NCBI GenBank assembly: GCA_017451025.1
Contig: JAFSSM010000003.1
Span: 1 to 64,000, forward strand
Source: Synergistaceae bacterium
GTDB lineage: Bacteria > Synergistota > Synergistia > Synergistales > Aminobacteriaceae
DNA: 64,000 nt
Direction of reading: 5' to 3'
Below the pieces are notes generated by a model. It was not told where the DNA came from and did not search any database. It worked only from the letters and a program-made list of their open reading frames with translations. Both the position numbers and the translations under genes were made by a program. Below are positions 52,210-61,303 of the stretch, piece after piece. Numbering within the stretch: position 1 is the stretch's first letter; each line of letters starts with the position of its first letter.

Positions 52210-52310
52210 CTGCTGCTCCCTGCGCCGGTATTATCCGTGTCAGGTTCAAAGGGTCGGTGCAGAAATGACACCCTCTCAGCTCAGTAAAAATAGCTCCCCC
52301 GAGATGCCGA
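52210..52310 (-). promoter_or_regulatory. TPP riboswitch (THI element)
   Basis: Read on the minus strand: GGGGGAGC, then CTGAGCTGAGAGGG, the core ACCCTTTGAACCTGA, and GGATAATACCGGCG-AGGGAGC, all hallmarks of the TPP aptamer. It ends about 40 bp before the thiT SD, so control may be by SD occlusion or termination. TATAAT on this strand is near 52311-52316. Confidence 0.93.
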
Positions 52311-52381
52311 TATTATACAGCAGTTATGCTACAATCTCACACACCCTAAATTTCGTTGTATTTATTAAGGAGGCACTAAGC

Positions 52382-54385
52382 ATGAAGAAATTTGCGGCAA
52401 TATTCTATCTTTTAGCGTTCGCGGCTTTGATCCTTCCGTTATCAGGCTGTGGCGGCGGAAGCAGCGGAGGCGGCGGAGAAAGCCAGACCCAGACCGCGCA
52501 GGACAGACTCATGGTCATAACCTCATCGCTCCTGAAGCAGAACTCAAGCTACAAGCTCTACAGGGGCAGAAACGTCAGCGCAAGGTTCAATGACAACAGC
52601 AGCCCGACATATTACGTTGCACCCGGCACATCAGGCCAGAACGTAACCATTAACCTCGAGTTCGCAAATGATCTTGGGGACGATCAGCCGTTCATGATCA
52701 CCACCGACGAGGATAGCGTAGTCTTCTTCTACAACCCCAGCGGCAGCGGCCAGACCGACACCACCACGCCCAGCAATGAAGTTACACGCTGGGGAGGCAG
52801 CACAAATCAGCTCAGCTATTCCGGCCTGACGGTCTCAACTTCTGCAATCGATGTAGACACTTCCGAAGAATTAGTTATCACCCTCAGCGGAAGCACAGCC
52901 ACAGTGAACGGTTCAGCAGTACCCAATCATAATTACGTCTGGCACGCAGACCCGGACCACAGGGACGAGTATTACACACTTGGCCTTGACGGTACGCAGG
53001 AATACTCGGAATCCGACTTGAGCAATTATATCCAGAACGTCGAGGGTGTGTACATCAACAGGGATATACGTTACATGCCTAACACCCTTAGTTTCACCGG
53101 CCAAGTGAAAGACGACAACGAGACCGAATACGCCGCGTACTACTCTGATAGTGTGGCGGCAGAAGTTGCGGCGGAACTTGGTACCGGCTTCGAGGGTCCG
53201 TACATCTTCGCGACACTACCCGGCTCAATGGGAATGGGCGGAGGACCTGGCGGTGGCGGAAATCCTCCACAGCGTAACGCCAGATCTGCAGTCAGCAATT
53301 CGGACATAGCTGCTTTCTCGACGATGACTCATTCAGCCGAAGATGCCTACAACAACCCCGTCCTGCACATCACAGGCTCAGGAGTCTACAGGCTCAAAGG
53401 AACATGGAACGGCCAGATCTGGATCGAAGTCGGCAGTGAAGAGGACGACCAGGTCGCACTGATTCTCGACGGCGTAACCGTAACCTGCTCGGTTGCTCCT
53501 GCTCTGGTCTTCAAGGAAGTCTACGAGTGCGGGCCGGAAGATAATGTAGTATCTTTTGACGTTGCCGGAAACCTGCACAGCAGGAACGGCACGAACGCAG
53601 GAGCTATCGTTGTGATCGCCGACGGAACAACCAACAATTTCACCGGCGCAAACGTCTACAGAATGCTCAAGGCAGAGAAGAAGAAGGACAGCGTAACGAC
53701 AATTGACGGCTCCGATGTATCACAGCAGAAGAAACGCTGCAAGATGGACGGTGCCTTCTACTCGTTCCAGTCAATGGTAATCGGCGCGGAAAACGAGAAC
53801 GGAAACGGAGTGCTCAACATCACTTCCACGACGTATGAGGGTCTCGACACCGAAATGCACCTGCTGATTGACGACGGCATTGTTACGGTTACGGCAGAGG
53901 ATGACGGAATCAACGTCAACGAGGACGATACTTCGGTGTTCACGATGAACGGCGGAAGCCTAACAATTACTACACCGAACGGAGACGGCATCGACAGCAA
54001 CGGTTACATCGTCATCAACGGCGGGACTCTGGACATCACTGCAGCTCAGGACAGCAACAGCCTCGATGCTCAGGCAGAAGGCCCGCTCGATTCGAATCTG
54101 GGCGTGTACATGTCGGACAGCGTGAATTACACTCACAGGGCATACTCCGGCGGAAACAGCAACACCGCTCCGCAGGATAACCAGAACGGCACGAACACCA
54201 ACGACAATGTTACAACAACGACGAGAGAGCCTTTCACCGTAACCAACTCGCAGGGAAATGCGGTTATGACGGTGAGTTACAGCAATCCGGTGAGCGATAC
54301 GGACACTTCGGACAGGGGAATTGACGAGAGTTCGAGTGTGTTTACGCTGACACACAGAGTAAACAGTTTTTCGGGAGTGAAGTAG
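52382..54385 (+). CDS. Cthe_2159-type carbohydrate-binding lipoprotein 1
   Basis: 667 aa from ATG 52382 behind AAGGAGG. Lipoprotein signal with LPLSGC, then a Gly/Ser linker. A beta-sandwich-like N-terminal part (40-280) precedes a right-handed beta-helix (about 310-590) of the Cthe_2159 family: MTHSAEDAYNNPVLHITGSG, NNFTGANVYRMLK, GAFYSFQSMVIG, TYEGLDTEMHLLIDDGIVTV and GDGIDSNGYIVINGGTLDIT. The Cthe_2159 founder binds polygalacturonate. It is probably displayed on the surface to bind pectin-like or mucin glycans. It is followed after 1 bp by a paralogue. Confidence 0.82.
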   Translation: MKKFAAIFYLLAFAALILPLSGCGGGSSGGGGESQTQTAQDRLMVITSSLLKQNSSYKLYRGRNVSARFNDNSSPTYYVAPGTSGQNVTINLEFANDLGDDQPFMITTDEDSVVFFYNPSGSGQTDTTTPSNEVTRWGGSTNQLSYSGLTVSTSAIDVDTSEELVITLSGSTATVNGSAVPNHNYVWHADPDHRDEYYTLGLDGTQEYSESDLSNYIQNVEGVYINRDIRYMPNTLSFTGQVKDDNETEYAAYYSDSVAAEVAAELGTGFEGPYIFATLPGSMGMGGGPGGGGNPPQRNARSAVSNSDIAAFSTMTHSAEDAYNNPVLHITGSGVYRLKGTWNGQIWIEVGSEEDDQVALILDGVTVTCSVAPALVFKEVYECGPEDNVVSFDVAGNLHSRNGTNAGAIVVIADGTTNNFTGANVYRMLKAEKKKDSVTTIDGSDVSQQKKRCKMDGAFYSFQSMVIGAENENGNGVLNITSTTYEGLDTEMHLLIDDGIVTVTAEDDGINVNEDDTSVFTMNGGSLTITTPNGDGIDSNGYIVINGGTLDITAAQDSNSLDAQAEGPLDSNLGVYMSDSVNYTHRAYSGGNSNTAPQDNQNGTNTNDNVTTTTREPFTVTNSQGNAVMTVSYSNPVSDTDTSDRGIDESSSVFTLTHRVNSFSGVK

Positions 54386-54386
54386 T

Positions 54387-57050
54387 ATGCGTAAAGTTTT
54401 GACGGGAATCTACATGCTCGCAATGGGAGCTATGGTGCTCTCAATGTCGGGCTGCGGCGGCGGAAGTTCCAACTCCTTCGTGGAGAACGAAGAGGCAGTT
54501 GAAGTCGCTGAAGTTGCGGTGATTGAGTCGCCGGTCTTTGAGCAGGGGCACAGCTACCGCATGATCGAGGGAGCGGCGCTTTCAGGAATGGGCGGCGCGA
54601 AATATTTTGTGGCAGATGTCGGTAGTGAGGGCAATGCGTCAGTGCTGAATCTGGGCTTTGCGGAAATGCTGGGTGATAACACTCTGGTGTTCGCTGACGA
54701 TGAATCAGGACAGGTAGTTTTCGCGTACGACCCTTCAGGAAATGACGGCCAGAACAAAACTTCCGGAACTGTGCGCTACTCTGGCGGGACGCGCATGAAG
54801 TACACGAGCCTGGCGATTAAGGGAACTGGTGCGGCTATGTTCTCGGCGATGAACGTAGACACTGCAGGCGCAAAGGTAATTGTCCTTAGCGGAGACAGTG
54901 CAACGATTGACGGCGAGGCAGTGAGCACATTCAATTATGTGTGGCACGCTGACCCGAATCACAGCGATGTGTACTACACGCTCGGCCTTGACGGGACAGA
55001 TGAATTGAGCGAGGACTACGTGGCCGAAGTGATCGGAGACCAGACGGTATATATTGCGCGCGATGTGTACTACATGACGGACAGCCTTGATTTCACCGGC
55101 ACGGTCAAGAACGACGAGGAGACGGAGTATGCTGTGTATTACTCAGCTACAGTTAGCGCGGACGTAGCAGCGTCAAAATATCCAAACTCACCGGACCTTT
55201 GGGGGCCGTATATTTTCGCGACGCTTCCCGGCTCAATGGGCATGGGAGGAATGGGCGGAACACCTCCTGACGGCGGCAACGGCGGCACTCCTCCTGACGG
55301 CACGAACGGAGGCACACCTCCCGACGGCGGAATGGGCGGGACACCTCCAGATGGCGGCAACGGCGGCACTCCTCCAAACTTTCAGGCCAGCGCAAGCTAC
55401 AATTCACAGATAGCTTCGACGATGGAACTGATGACTCACTCAGCAGAAGATGCCTACAAGAATCCTGTGCTTCACATCTGCAAGGCGGGCGTGTATCAGC
55501 TTCAAGGCACTTGGAACGGACAGATCTGGATTGATGTGGGCGAGGACAGCACCGATAAGGTAGCAATTATCCTTAACAGCGTTGACGTAACATGCTCCGT
55601 AGCACCTGCAATAGTGTTTCATGACCTGTACGAGTGCGGACCTGACGATGAGGACGAAGTAGCTTCACTGATGGCTTCCAGTTCGTCGGACATAGGCTAC
55701 AGCGTTCTCGACAACGCCGGAGCAATGGTGATTATCGCGGACGACACGGTCAACAACTTCACGGGTGCGAACGTGTACAGAATGCTCAAGCCCCAGCAGA
55801 AGAAGGCAACAGTTACGACGATTGACGGTTCTGATGTTGACCAGCAGAAGAAACGCTGGAAGATGGACGGAGCATTTTACTCGTTCGTGTCTCTAGCGAT
55901 GGGCGGCGGCTCAAAGCAGAACGGTGTGCTGAACGTCAAATCTACCACATACGAGGGCCTGGATACCGAAATGCACATGACCCTTGAGAGCGGCGTATTA
56001 ACTGTGTATGCTCCTGACGACGGAATGAATTTCAACGAGGATAACACGTCGGTGTTCACGATGATTAGCGGCGATCTCACGGTAACTTCCACCGGCGGGG
56101 ACGGTGTGGACTCCAACGGATGGATAGCGATTCTCGGAGGTAGCCTTGACGTTACGGCGGCGCAGGACAGCAATCAACTTAACGCTGGTGCTGAAGGGCC
56201 GCTTGACGCGGACTGCGGCGTGTACATGGCTAGCGGAGTAACGTACTCTCATCGTGCGTATTCGGGTGCAAACGGCGGAACAGGGACTCCTCCTGAGCAG
56301 AACCAGAGCGGCACTGACACGGACAATACCCAGAATCAGAATCAGACGGGTACTGACACGGATAACACCCAGAACCAGAATCAGACTGGTACTAACACGG
56401 AAAATACCCAGAACCAGACTCAGACCCAAACCGGCACTGATACGGGAAACAACCAGAGTCAGACTCAGACCGGCACTGACACGGGCAACACCCAGAGTCA
56501 GACTCAGACCGGCACTGACACGGGCAACACCCAGACCCAGACACAGACAGGCACCAACAACGGCGGCGGGACTCAGACTCCGGTAACGCAGAATAACACG
56601 AACTCTGAGCCTTCTACGCCGACGACTCCGACAGAGACCCCTGCAACTGAGCCAGAGATACCTGCAACCGAACCGGAGACACCTGCAACTGAGCCAGAGG
56701 CACCGACTACTGAGCCAGAGACTCCAACTACGGAGCCGGAGCCTGTAACCGAGCCGGAGACCCCTGTAACTGAGCAGGAAACCCCCACAACTGAGCCAGA
56801 GACTCCAACCACTGAACCGGAACCTGAAGAGCCGGTCATAGCTCCTGCACCGCAGAATCAGGACTACACTTCTGACTCTATCTCCGGAAATTCAGGCATC
56901 ACTACATTTAGTCTGGGATTGTCGGGAAGCTCAATGACTATACGCACTGACCCGGACGCAGCTACACCCAGAGGAATTAGCTCCAGCAGCAATGTCTTCC
57001 AGATTACGAGGAGCGTAAACACCTTCTCAGGGATTACCGCTGACAATTAG
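54387..57050 (+). CDS. Cthe_2159-type carbohydrate-binding lipoprotein 2, with low-complexity repeats
   Basis: 887 aa, ATG 54387 one base after the stop of the paralogue. Lipobox SMSGC, same domain order as protein 1 (VWHADPNHSDVYYTLGLDG; TYEGLDTEMHMTLESGVLTV; GDGVDSNGWIAILGGSLDVT). Additions are a collagen-like GGTPPDGGNGGTPPDG block near residues 290-330, a Gln/Asn/Thr block (about 635-730) and a TEPETP block (about 745-815). These look like stalks or spacers that push the binding domain away from the membrane. Both end in a matching SNVFQITRSVNTFSGI-type strand, so the repeats are internal, not a C-terminal anchor. Confidence 0.8.
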   Translation: MRKVLTGIYMLAMGAMVLSMSGCGGGSSNSFVENEEAVEVAEVAVIESPVFEQGHSYRMIEGAALSGMGGAKYFVADVGSEGNASVLNLGFAEMLGDNTLVFADDESGQVVFAYDPSGNDGQNKTSGTVRYSGGTRMKYTSLAIKGTGAAMFSAMNVDTAGAKVIVLSGDSATIDGEAVSTFNYVWHADPNHSDVYYTLGLDGTDELSEDYVAEVIGDQTVYIARDVYYMTDSLDFTGTVKNDEETEYAVYYSATVSADVAASKYPNSPDLWGPYIFATLPGSMGMGGMGGTPPDGGNGGTPPDGTNGGTPPDGGMGGTPPDGGNGGTPPNFQASASYNSQIASTMELMTHSAEDAYKNPVLHICKAGVYQLQGTWNGQIWIDVGEDSTDKVAIILNSVDVTCSVAPAIVFHDLYECGPDDEDEVASLMASSSSDIGYSVLDNAGAMVIIADDTVNNFTGANVYRMLKPQQKKATVTTIDGSDVDQQKKRWKMDGAFYSFVSLAMGGGSKQNGVLNVKSTTYEGLDTEMHMTLESGVLTVYAPDDGMNFNEDNTSVFTMISGDLTVTSTGGDGVDSNGWIAILGGSLDVTAAQDSNQLNAGAEGPLDADCGVYMASGVTYSHRAYSGANGGTGTPPEQNQSGTDTDNTQNQNQTGTDTDNTQNQNQTGTNTENTQNQTQTQTGTDTGNNQSQTQTGTDTGNTQSQTQTGTDTGNTQTQTQTGTNNGGGTQTPVTQNNTNSEPSTPTTPTETPATEPEIPATEPETPATEPEAPTTEPETPTTEPEPVTEPETPVTEQETPTTEPETPTTEPEPEEPVIAPAPQNQDYTSDSISGNSGITTFSLGLSGSSMTIRTDPDAATPRGISSSSNVFQITRSVNTFSGITADN
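55255..55380 (+). repeat. Collagen-like GGTPPDG-coding minisatellite
   Basis: Imperfect units of about 24 bp encode GGTPPDGG and GNGGTPPDG. Units are multiples of three. They are absent from the paralogue, which has only GGGPGGGGNPPQ at that place. Confidence 0.85.
56295..56570 (+). repeat. Gln/Asn/Thr-coding minisatellite
   Basis: Nearly identical units of about 39-42 bp encode TGTDTGNTQSQTQ variants. Unit length divisible by three keeps the frame; high identity between neighbours suggests recent expansion. Confidence 0.88.
56625..56830 (+). repeat. TEPETP-coding minisatellite
   Basis: Imperfect 24-bp units encode TEPETPAT and TEPEAPTT variants near the C-terminus, a Pro/Glu/Thr stalk-like segment. 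Confidence 0.85.
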
Positions 57051-57067
57051 CAGTCAATTTCTATTGC

Positions 57068-57104
57068 AGAAGCTCTCTGAAAACAGGGGGCTTCTCTTTT
57101 TTTG
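57068..57104 (+). terminator. Terminator after the lipoprotein pair
   Basis: AGAAGC (57068-57073) pairs with GCTTCT (57090-57095) through CTCTCTG and CAGGGGG, then a run of T. Confidence 0.8.
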
Positions 57105-57154
57105 TTTGTGAGATAATTGCGCTCACATTCATTACTTTTCTGGAGGCGGCTGAT

Positions 57155-58957
57155 ATGAAAACTGTACTGCGTGTAATTGTTGCTGCCATTCTTTGGGCGG
57201 CAGGGCTTCTTGTGCCTGAATTTAGCTTAGCGTTTTTCCTGGCGGCGTATCTTCTGGCGGGCTATGACGTTCTGCTCGAAGCACTTCAAGGCATAAAAGA
57301 ACGCGAAATCTTCGACGAATGCTTCTTGATGGCTATCGCTACGATCGGGGCAATCTTTCTGAAGGAGTACTCCGAAGCCTGCGCAGTTATGATCCTCTAC
57401 CAGACCGGCGAACTGTTCCAGGATTACGCCTCCGACAAATCCAGAGACACCATCACGAAACTTCTTGACCTGCGTCCTGATTACGCAAACCTTGAAGGGA
57501 AGGGCAAGGTCGACCCCCGAAGTGTTGATACCGGCAGCGTAATTATCGTCAAGCCCGGCGAAAGAATCCCGATTGACGGCGTAATTCTTGAGGGACATTC
57601 CGCGCTGGACACCAGTGCTCTCACCGGAGAAAGTCTGCCCCGTGAAATTCAGGCAGGGCAGGAAGTCCTGAGCGGGTGCGTAAATTTGTCGGGAGTTCTT
57701 CGCGTGAAGACTACGAGGGAGTTTCAGGCATCAGCAGCTTCCAGAATAATTGAGCTTGTCGAGAATGCCTCGTCCCGCAAAGCCAGAACCGAAAATTTTA
57801 TTACACGTTTTGCCCGTGTATACACTCCTGCGGTCTGCGCGTGTGCCTTACTTATCGTGCTTATCCCTTCTGCCCTGAACCCTGAAGGCTTCAAGATTTG
57901 GCTGTACAGAGCGTTGACGTTTCTGGTCATAAGCTGTCCGTGTGTGCTGGTGATAAGCGTACCGCTGACTTTCTTTGCGGCAATCGGCGGAGCAGGCAGG
58001 GCCGGGATTTTGGTGAAAGGCTCGAATTTCCTCGAGGCCCTCGCTAAAACTTCCTGCGTGGTGTTCGACAAGACAGGTACGCTCACGCGCGGAGTATTTG
58101 AGGTAGTTGCTGTTCACCCCGAAGTTCTGGACGAAACCGAGCTGCTTCACTTGGCCGCACACGTTGAGCGTTATTCGTCGCACCCTGCAGGGCTTGCGCT
58201 CAGAAGGGCATATCCTGATGAGTCGGACTCCTGTGTTGTAGACGAGGCAGAGGAAATTGCGGGCTATGGTGTCCGTGCGGTCGTGAACGGAAAGATTATC
58301 TGCGTCGGCAACTCGAAATTGATGGAGAAAGTCGGGGCAAAGTGGCATCCCTGCACAAAATCTTCCGGCACGGTTATTCACGTTGCGGTTGACGGAGAAT
58401 ACGCCGGTCATGTGGTTATCTCTGATGTGGTGAAGGAAACTTCGCGCGAGGCAGTTATTGCGCTTAGAGAAGAGGGCATTTCCAGAATAGTGATGCTGAC
58501 GGGAGACACACATAATATCGCAGAAAAGATTGGCGGGTCTGTGGGAATAAGCGAGGTGTATTCGGAGCTTCTGCCTGCGGATAAAGTAGCTAAGGTCGAA
58601 GAGTTTTCGGCGGGCGGAGGTGTTGCGTTTGTCGGCGACGGAATAAACGATGCTCCTGTTATTGCGCGGGCAGATGTGGGTATAGCGATGGGTGCTCTGG
58701 GGAGTGATGCGGCGGTTGAGGCGGCGGATATAGTCCTGATGAATGATGACCCGCTGAAAGTCGCTGAAGCGGTGAGAATTTCACGGAAGTGTATGCGCAT
58801 TGTCCGGCAGAATATCGCGTTCAGTGTCGGGGTAAAGGTGCTGTGCCTGGTGCTCGGTGCTCTGGGACTGGCGGGAATGCCTCTAGCGGTGTTCGCTGAT
58901 GTCGGGGTTATGGTGCTGGCTGTGGTGAATGCACTTCGGGCTATGCTACAATCTTGA
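57155..58957 (+). CDS. P1B-type Zn/Cd/Pb-exporting ATPase
   Basis: 600 aa behind GGAGGCGG. Complete P-type core: TSALTGESLP, the metal-binding CPC in FLVISCPCVLVIS, FDKTGTLTRG (phosphorylated Asp), SSHPAGLALRRA (HP motif), and VGDGINDAPVIARADVGIAMG. The last helices have VKVLCLVLG and FADVGVMVLAV, matching the Lys and DxG signature of the Zn/Cd subgroup. There is no N-terminal heavy-metal-associated domain, so it is a short form. No metal-responsive regulator is adjacent. Confidence 0.92.
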   Translation: MKTVLRVIVAAILWAAGLLVPEFSLAFFLAAYLLAGYDVLLEALQGIKEREIFDECFLMAIATIGAIFLKEYSEACAVMILYQTGELFQDYASDKSRDTITKLLDLRPDYANLEGKGKVDPRSVDTGSVIIVKPGERIPIDGVILEGHSALDTSALTGESLPREIQAGQEVLSGCVNLSGVLRVKTTREFQASAASRIIELVENASSRKARTENFITRFARVYTPAVCACALLIVLIPSALNPEGFKIWLYRALTFLVISCPCVLVISVPLTFFAAIGGAGRAGILVKGSNFLEALAKTSCVVFDKTGTLTRGVFEVVAVHPEVLDETELLHLAAHVERYSSHPAGLALRRAYPDESDSCVVDEAEEIAGYGVRAVVNGKIICVGNSKLMEKVGAKWHPCTKSSGTVIHVAVDGEYAGHVVISDVVKETSREAVIALREEGISRIVMLTGDTHNIAEKIGGSVGISEVYSELLPADKVAKVEEFSAGGGVAFVGDGINDAPVIARADVGIAMGALGSDAAVEAADIVLMNDDPLKVAEAVRISRKCMRIVRQNIAFSVGVKVLCLVLGALGLAGMPLAVFADVGVMVLAVVNALRAMLQS

Positions 58958-58984
58958 AATTATACGCGATAAGGAGAATCTCTT

Positions 58985-60175
58985 ATGAAATATGACTTTA
59001 CGACAGTGCATAAACGTTTTCACACAGGCTCCGGCAAATGGAACACGCTGGAGAAGTTCGGCGTTAAGGAGTCAGAGGACATAATTCCGTTCTCGGTTGC
59101 GGATATGGAGTTCGTAACTGCTCCGGAAATTGTCGAAGCCATCAAGCACGAACTTGACACGTCGATAATGGGCTATGCTAATCCTACGGACGGGTACCTT
59201 GAGTCGGTGTGTGAGTGGTTCAAGTCGCGGCACAACTGGGAGCCTAAACCCGAATGGATGCTCAGCACGCAGGGAGTGGTCAATGCATTTTTCGAGGCGG
59301 TCAGGGTCTTCACGGAGAAGGGCGACGGAATAATAATAACTACACCTGTCTATCACCCGATGTATATGGCCGCAACAAACAACGGGCGCAAACTCATAGA
59401 CTGCCCGATGACTCACGAAGGCGCTCACTACGGAATAGATTTCGAGGCACTGGAACAGGCAGCATCAGACCCTCAGGCGAAAATGCTGCTGCTGTGCAGT
59501 CCTCACAATCCCTGCGGGAGAGTCTGGACGCGCGAAGAACTGGAACGTATAGCGTATGTCTGCCTTAAGCACAATGTTCTGGTTGTGTCTGACGAGATAC
59601 ACTGCGACCTGCTGATGCCGGGACACACTCACACGGTGTTTGCGAGTCTGGGTGAAGAGGTAGCGCAAAATTGCCTTGTGCTCACTGCACCGAGCAAGAC
59701 GTTCAACATTGCGGGGCTGCAGACTTCCACTGCGTTCATTCCGAACCAGAAATTGCGGGAGAAATATTTTGCGGCCTTAAAGCTCCTGAATCCTAACCCT
59801 AAGTGCAACATTCTGGGGTATTGTGCGGCGGAGGCAGCGTACAGGAATTGTGCGGGGTGGCTTGATGAGTGCCTGAAGGTTATTGACGCGAACAGGAAGA
59901 CAGTTGTTGAGTTTATGGCGCGGGAATTTCCGCAAGTGAAGGTTACGGAGCTTGAGGGGACATATCTTCTGTGGATGGACCTTAATGCGTTTGGGCTGGA
60001 CTATCGGGAAATCGAGAGAATTAATCGTGAGGAAGCAAGATTATTCTTCGACGAGGGATATGTGTTCGGCGAAAAGGGGAAGGGCTTTGAGAGGTGGAAC
60101 TTGGCCTGTCCGACGAGATATATTCGCGAGGCATTAGAGAGGTTCAGGGGAGCGTACAGCAGGTACGTGAAGTAG
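58985..60175 (+). CDS. MalY/PatB family PLP-dependent cystathionine beta-lyase
   Basis: 396 aa behind AAGGAG. Fold-type I enzyme: FSVADMEFVTAPEIVEAI at the start, MLLLCSPHNPCGRVWTREE, VVSDEIHCDLLMPGHTHTVF, and the PLP Lys in LTAPSKTFNIAGLQTS. It cleaves cystathionine or cysteine S-conjugates to give pyruvate, ammonia and a thiol, such as homocysteine or hydrogen sulfide. It lies 27 bp after the ATPase gene; a shared transcript is possible. Confidence 0.93.
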   Translation: MKYDFTTVHKRFHTGSGKWNTLEKFGVKESEDIIPFSVADMEFVTAPEIVEAIKHELDTSIMGYANPTDGYLESVCEWFKSRHNWEPKPEWMLSTQGVVNAFFEAVRVFTEKGDGIIITTPVYHPMYMAATNNGRKLIDCPMTHEGAHYGIDFEALEQAASDPQAKMLLLCSPHNPCGRVWTREELERIAYVCLKHNVLVVSDEIHCDLLMPGHTHTVFASLGEEVAQNCLVLTAPSKTFNIAGLQTSTAFIPNQKLREKYFAALKLLNPNPKCNILGYCAAEAAYRNCAGWLDECLKVIDANRKTVVEFMAREFPQVKVTELEGTYLLWMDLNAFGLDYREIERINREEARLFFDEGYVFGEKGKGFERWNLACPTRYIREALERFRGAYSRYVK

Positions 60176-60185
60176 AGTTAATTTT

Positions 60186-60220
60186 GCGGGAGTGCTGGTG
60201 ATATTGGTGCTCCCGCTTTG
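60186..60220 (+). terminator. Hairpin after the malY-type gene
   Basis: GCGGGAG (60186-60192) pairs with CTCCCGC (60210-60216), followed by TTTGAG. A terminator is likely, though the T run is short. Confidence 0.55.
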
Positions 60221-60239
60221 AGAATAACGAAGGGAGAAT

Positions 60240-61258
60240 TTGACAATGGCAGAAAATCTTAGTACAACCACGAGCCACAATTATGCCCAAAATTCAGCAT
60301 AATAGTTCCAGCTTATAACTGCGGAAAGTACATAGCCAAAGCACTGGACAGCCTCATCAATCAAGACATTCCCGAAAGAAACTATGAAATAATCATCACC
60401 GATGACGGTTCAACCGACGACACCGCCTCAATCTGCGATTCCTATGCACAAAAATTCCCGTTCATTCACGTAATACACACCGCCAATCACGGCCCAAGCC
60501 ATGCACGCAATGTCGCCCTTCCTCAGTGCAGGGGAGAATATATTACGTTCTGCGATGCTGACGATTTCGTATCGCCGCATATGCTCTCAGCCATCACTAA
60601 AATAGCTGATACATATAACCCTGATGTTATCACGTGGAGATTCCTCACAGACAAGGATTTTATGGTTGAAGGCTGGCCTGCATACAATGAGACTCAAGCT
60701 GTCCTCTCAGACGCAGAAGATTTATGTTACAGAATACTTCTCGATAATGTAATCGGCGGTTTTACTCCCACAAAAGCACTGCGCCGCGAAATCATAGGGG
60801 ACACTAAATTTGACGAAAGCCTGAGCTACTGTGAGGATGTGGAGTTATTCATCAGACTGCTCAACGGACGGGAAGACTTGCGGGTATGTTTCACTGATTA
60901 CCGCATTTATTGCTACGTTTATCACAAAAACATCGGACAGACCAGAAATCCGGCACAATCTCACACACAAGACGGTTTTCCTAGAGTTCTTCATGCCTGC
61001 ATCAAAATGCTAGACATACCAGGCTTGAATAACAGACTCAGCAAACTTGTTAAAAGGCGTATGTATTCCCAAGCCCTCGCAACGCTCTGGAGAAGGCCGG
61101 TAAAACAGACTCCAGAAGTTTATTCAGAACTTAGGCAGTTTATCAAGAAATACGCAGCGGATTTTTACTCATCTGAAACAGTCCCTTTATGGAAAAAAAT
61201 TGCACTCATGATTGTGCATATTCTGGCAGTCTTTCATGTTCATAAACCATCGCTGTGA
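60240..61258 (+). pseudogene. GT2 family glycosyltransferase with broken 5' frame
   Basis: The enzyme frame (open from 60263 to TGA 61258) contains a canonical GT-A start, SIIVPAYNCGKYIAKALDSL, then IIITDDGSTDDTASICDSYA and ITFCDADDFVSP (DxD), so the protein begins right at the expected place. However, no start codon is in that frame. ATG 60246 (behind AGGGAG, preceded by TTTGAC as in the phase-variation leaders) runs into TAA after 18 codons, and ATG 60283 is one base out of frame. Removing one A from the AAAA after ATG-CCC would give MPKFSIIVPAYN, about 324 aa. It is either a frameshift mutation, an OFF state, or a sequencing error. The rest is intact. Confidence 0.7.
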
Positions 61259-61303
61259 TTTGCTGTATACTATTGCGAAATTTCCCAAAGGAGAGATAAC
61301 AAT

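Noticed and set aside
52148-52381. Longer start for the first carbohydrate-binding lipoprotein
   Set aside because: The extension would translate the antisense of the TPP riboswitch; ATG 52382 has AAGGAGG and begins the lipoprotein signal.
56573-56839. Antisense Gly/Ser/Val-rich ORF opposite the TEPETP block, and the Pro/Gly one at 55139-55369
   Set aside because: These are mirror images of in-frame repeats on the plus strand; no SD or independent coding signs.
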